Shown here: positions 51,623 to 52,034 of the stretch, one piece after another
Numbering within the stretch: position 1 is the first letter of the stretch
How the letters are laid out: each line of letters opens with the position of its first letter
NCBI GenBank assembly: GCA_020536535.1
Contig: JAHLWZ010000905.1
Coordinates: 1 to 52,034 of the forward strand
From: Pelomyxa schiedti
Taxonomy: Eukaryota > Evosea > Pelobiontida > Pelomyxidae
Length of the DNA: 52,034 nucleotides
Reading direction: 5' to 3'
Program-made: the position numbers and the translations under genes
Notes under the pieces: generated by a model
Told to the model about the DNA's origin: nothing
The model's input: the letters and a program-made list of their open reading frames with translations, nothing else
Databases searched by the model: none

Positions 51623-52034
51623 ATGGCAGCACACGCAGCAGCACCAGTTACGGCCTCAGCGAGTGCAGCGACGGCTTCGCCGCAGCAACAGCAGCAGCAG
51701 GTGCCCAGGGGCACGATGCGGTTCGACAACGGGGACGTGTACGAGGGCGACGTGCTGCCCAGCGGGGAGATCACGGGCGTGGGGACGTACACCTACACCA
51801 ACGGCGACGCGTACAGCGGCGAGTGGCGGCGCGGCGCCATGCACGGCGCCGGCACCATGCGCTACAGCGACGGCAACGTCTACGAGGGCCGCTGGAAGCG
51901 CGGCAACCGCTCGGGCTGGGGCGTGTGCCGCTTCGGCAGCGGCCACGTGTACCGCGGCCAGTGGCGTGGCGGCGAGCAGCACGGCCGCGGCGAGTGCCGC
52001 TTCAAGAACGGCGACGCGTACGACGGCGAGTGGC
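51623..52034 (+). CDS. MORN-repeat protein (5' part)
   Basis: MAAHAAAPVTASASAATASP with a short poly-Gln, then at least five MORN repeats: GTMRFDNGDVYEGDV, GTYTYTNGDAYSGEWRRG, GTMRYSDGNVYEGRWKRG, GVCRFGSGHVYRGQWRGG, GECRFKNGDAYDGEW. It is truncated by the window edge. MORN arrays bind phosphoinositides or form scaffolds; what follows (for example kinase or ART domain) is not visible. Strongly GC-rich like the MORN gene at the left end. Confidence 0.9.
   Translation, partial: MAAHAAAPVTASASAATASPQQQQQQVPRGTMRFDNGDVYEGDVLPSGEITGVGTYTYTNGDAYSGEWRRGAMHGAGTMRYSDGNVYEGRWKRGNRSGWGVCRFGSGHVYRGQWRGGEQHGRGECRFKNGDAYDGEW

Overview
This is eukaryotic nuclear DNA from a protist. Nearly every gene is broken by short GT-AG introns (about 30-100 nt). 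Genes lie on both strands a few hundred bases apart or less, and AATAAA signals sit tens of bases after several stops. The proteins are purely eukaryotic: VPS52, exocyst Sec15, a BEACH protein, a RhoGEF, a RING/B-box/TLDc protein, Hip/ST13, ICMT, CDC123 and a sirtuin. Several MORN proteins, an amoeba-type GH25 lysozyme and a large orphan protein suggest an amoeboid protist, possibly Amoebozoa/Archamoebae. That is an inference from gene content, not proof. There is no CRISPR, operon, rRNA or tRNA.

Layout. 1-4.6 kb: the 3' end of an unknown gene, a 0.65 kb gap with a fold-back repeat, a MORN-ADP-ribosyltransferase fusion, and an unrecognised multi-exon gene. 4.7-10.6 kb: a large mosaic gene with a proline-rich N-terminus, seven WD40 blades (about one exon each), PH-BEACH, BEACH and an apparently intact protein kinase. 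10.7-12.8 kb: a membrane-anchored coiled-coil protein. 12.9-17.0 kb: CDC123-like (-) and an RS-rich protein (+), divergent. 17.3-20.6 kb: VPS52 (-). 20.6-22.9 kb: gene-poor, holding a broken copy of part of the 3.4-4.5 kb gene. 22.9-30.2 kb: a low-complexity protein, GH25 lysozyme, sirtuin, an SVIP-like small protein, ICMT and an orphan protein. 30.4-33.3 kb: an unresolved (-) stretch with a PP2C-like N-terminus and a kinase C-lobe end. 33.5-41.8 kb: Sec15 (-), Hip/ST13 (+), RhoGEF (-) and a small membrane protein (-). 42.1-46.6 kb: RING-B-box-filamin-TLDc (+), an Angel/CCR4-type EEP protein (-) and a small unknown (+). 46.7-51.6 kb: gene-poor, with an apparently perfect ~268 bp inverted repeat flanking 2.2 kb, and a small possibly HIG1-like membrane protein. 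51.6 kb to the end: the start of a second MORN protein.

Common themes are membrane traffic and its regulation (BEACH-kinase, VPS52 of GARP, Sec15 of the exocyst, RhoGEF, ICMT for prenylated GTPases) and protein quality control (Hip, SVIP-like, RING/TLDc). They are not an operon; the clustering may be chance. The most novel items are the WD40-BEACH-kinase gene with its permuted domain order, the MORN-ART fusion, the RING-filamin-TLDc fusion, and the inverted repeat. Splice sites were read by eye. Exon borders quoted exactly gave continuous reading frames; other gene extents are approximate.
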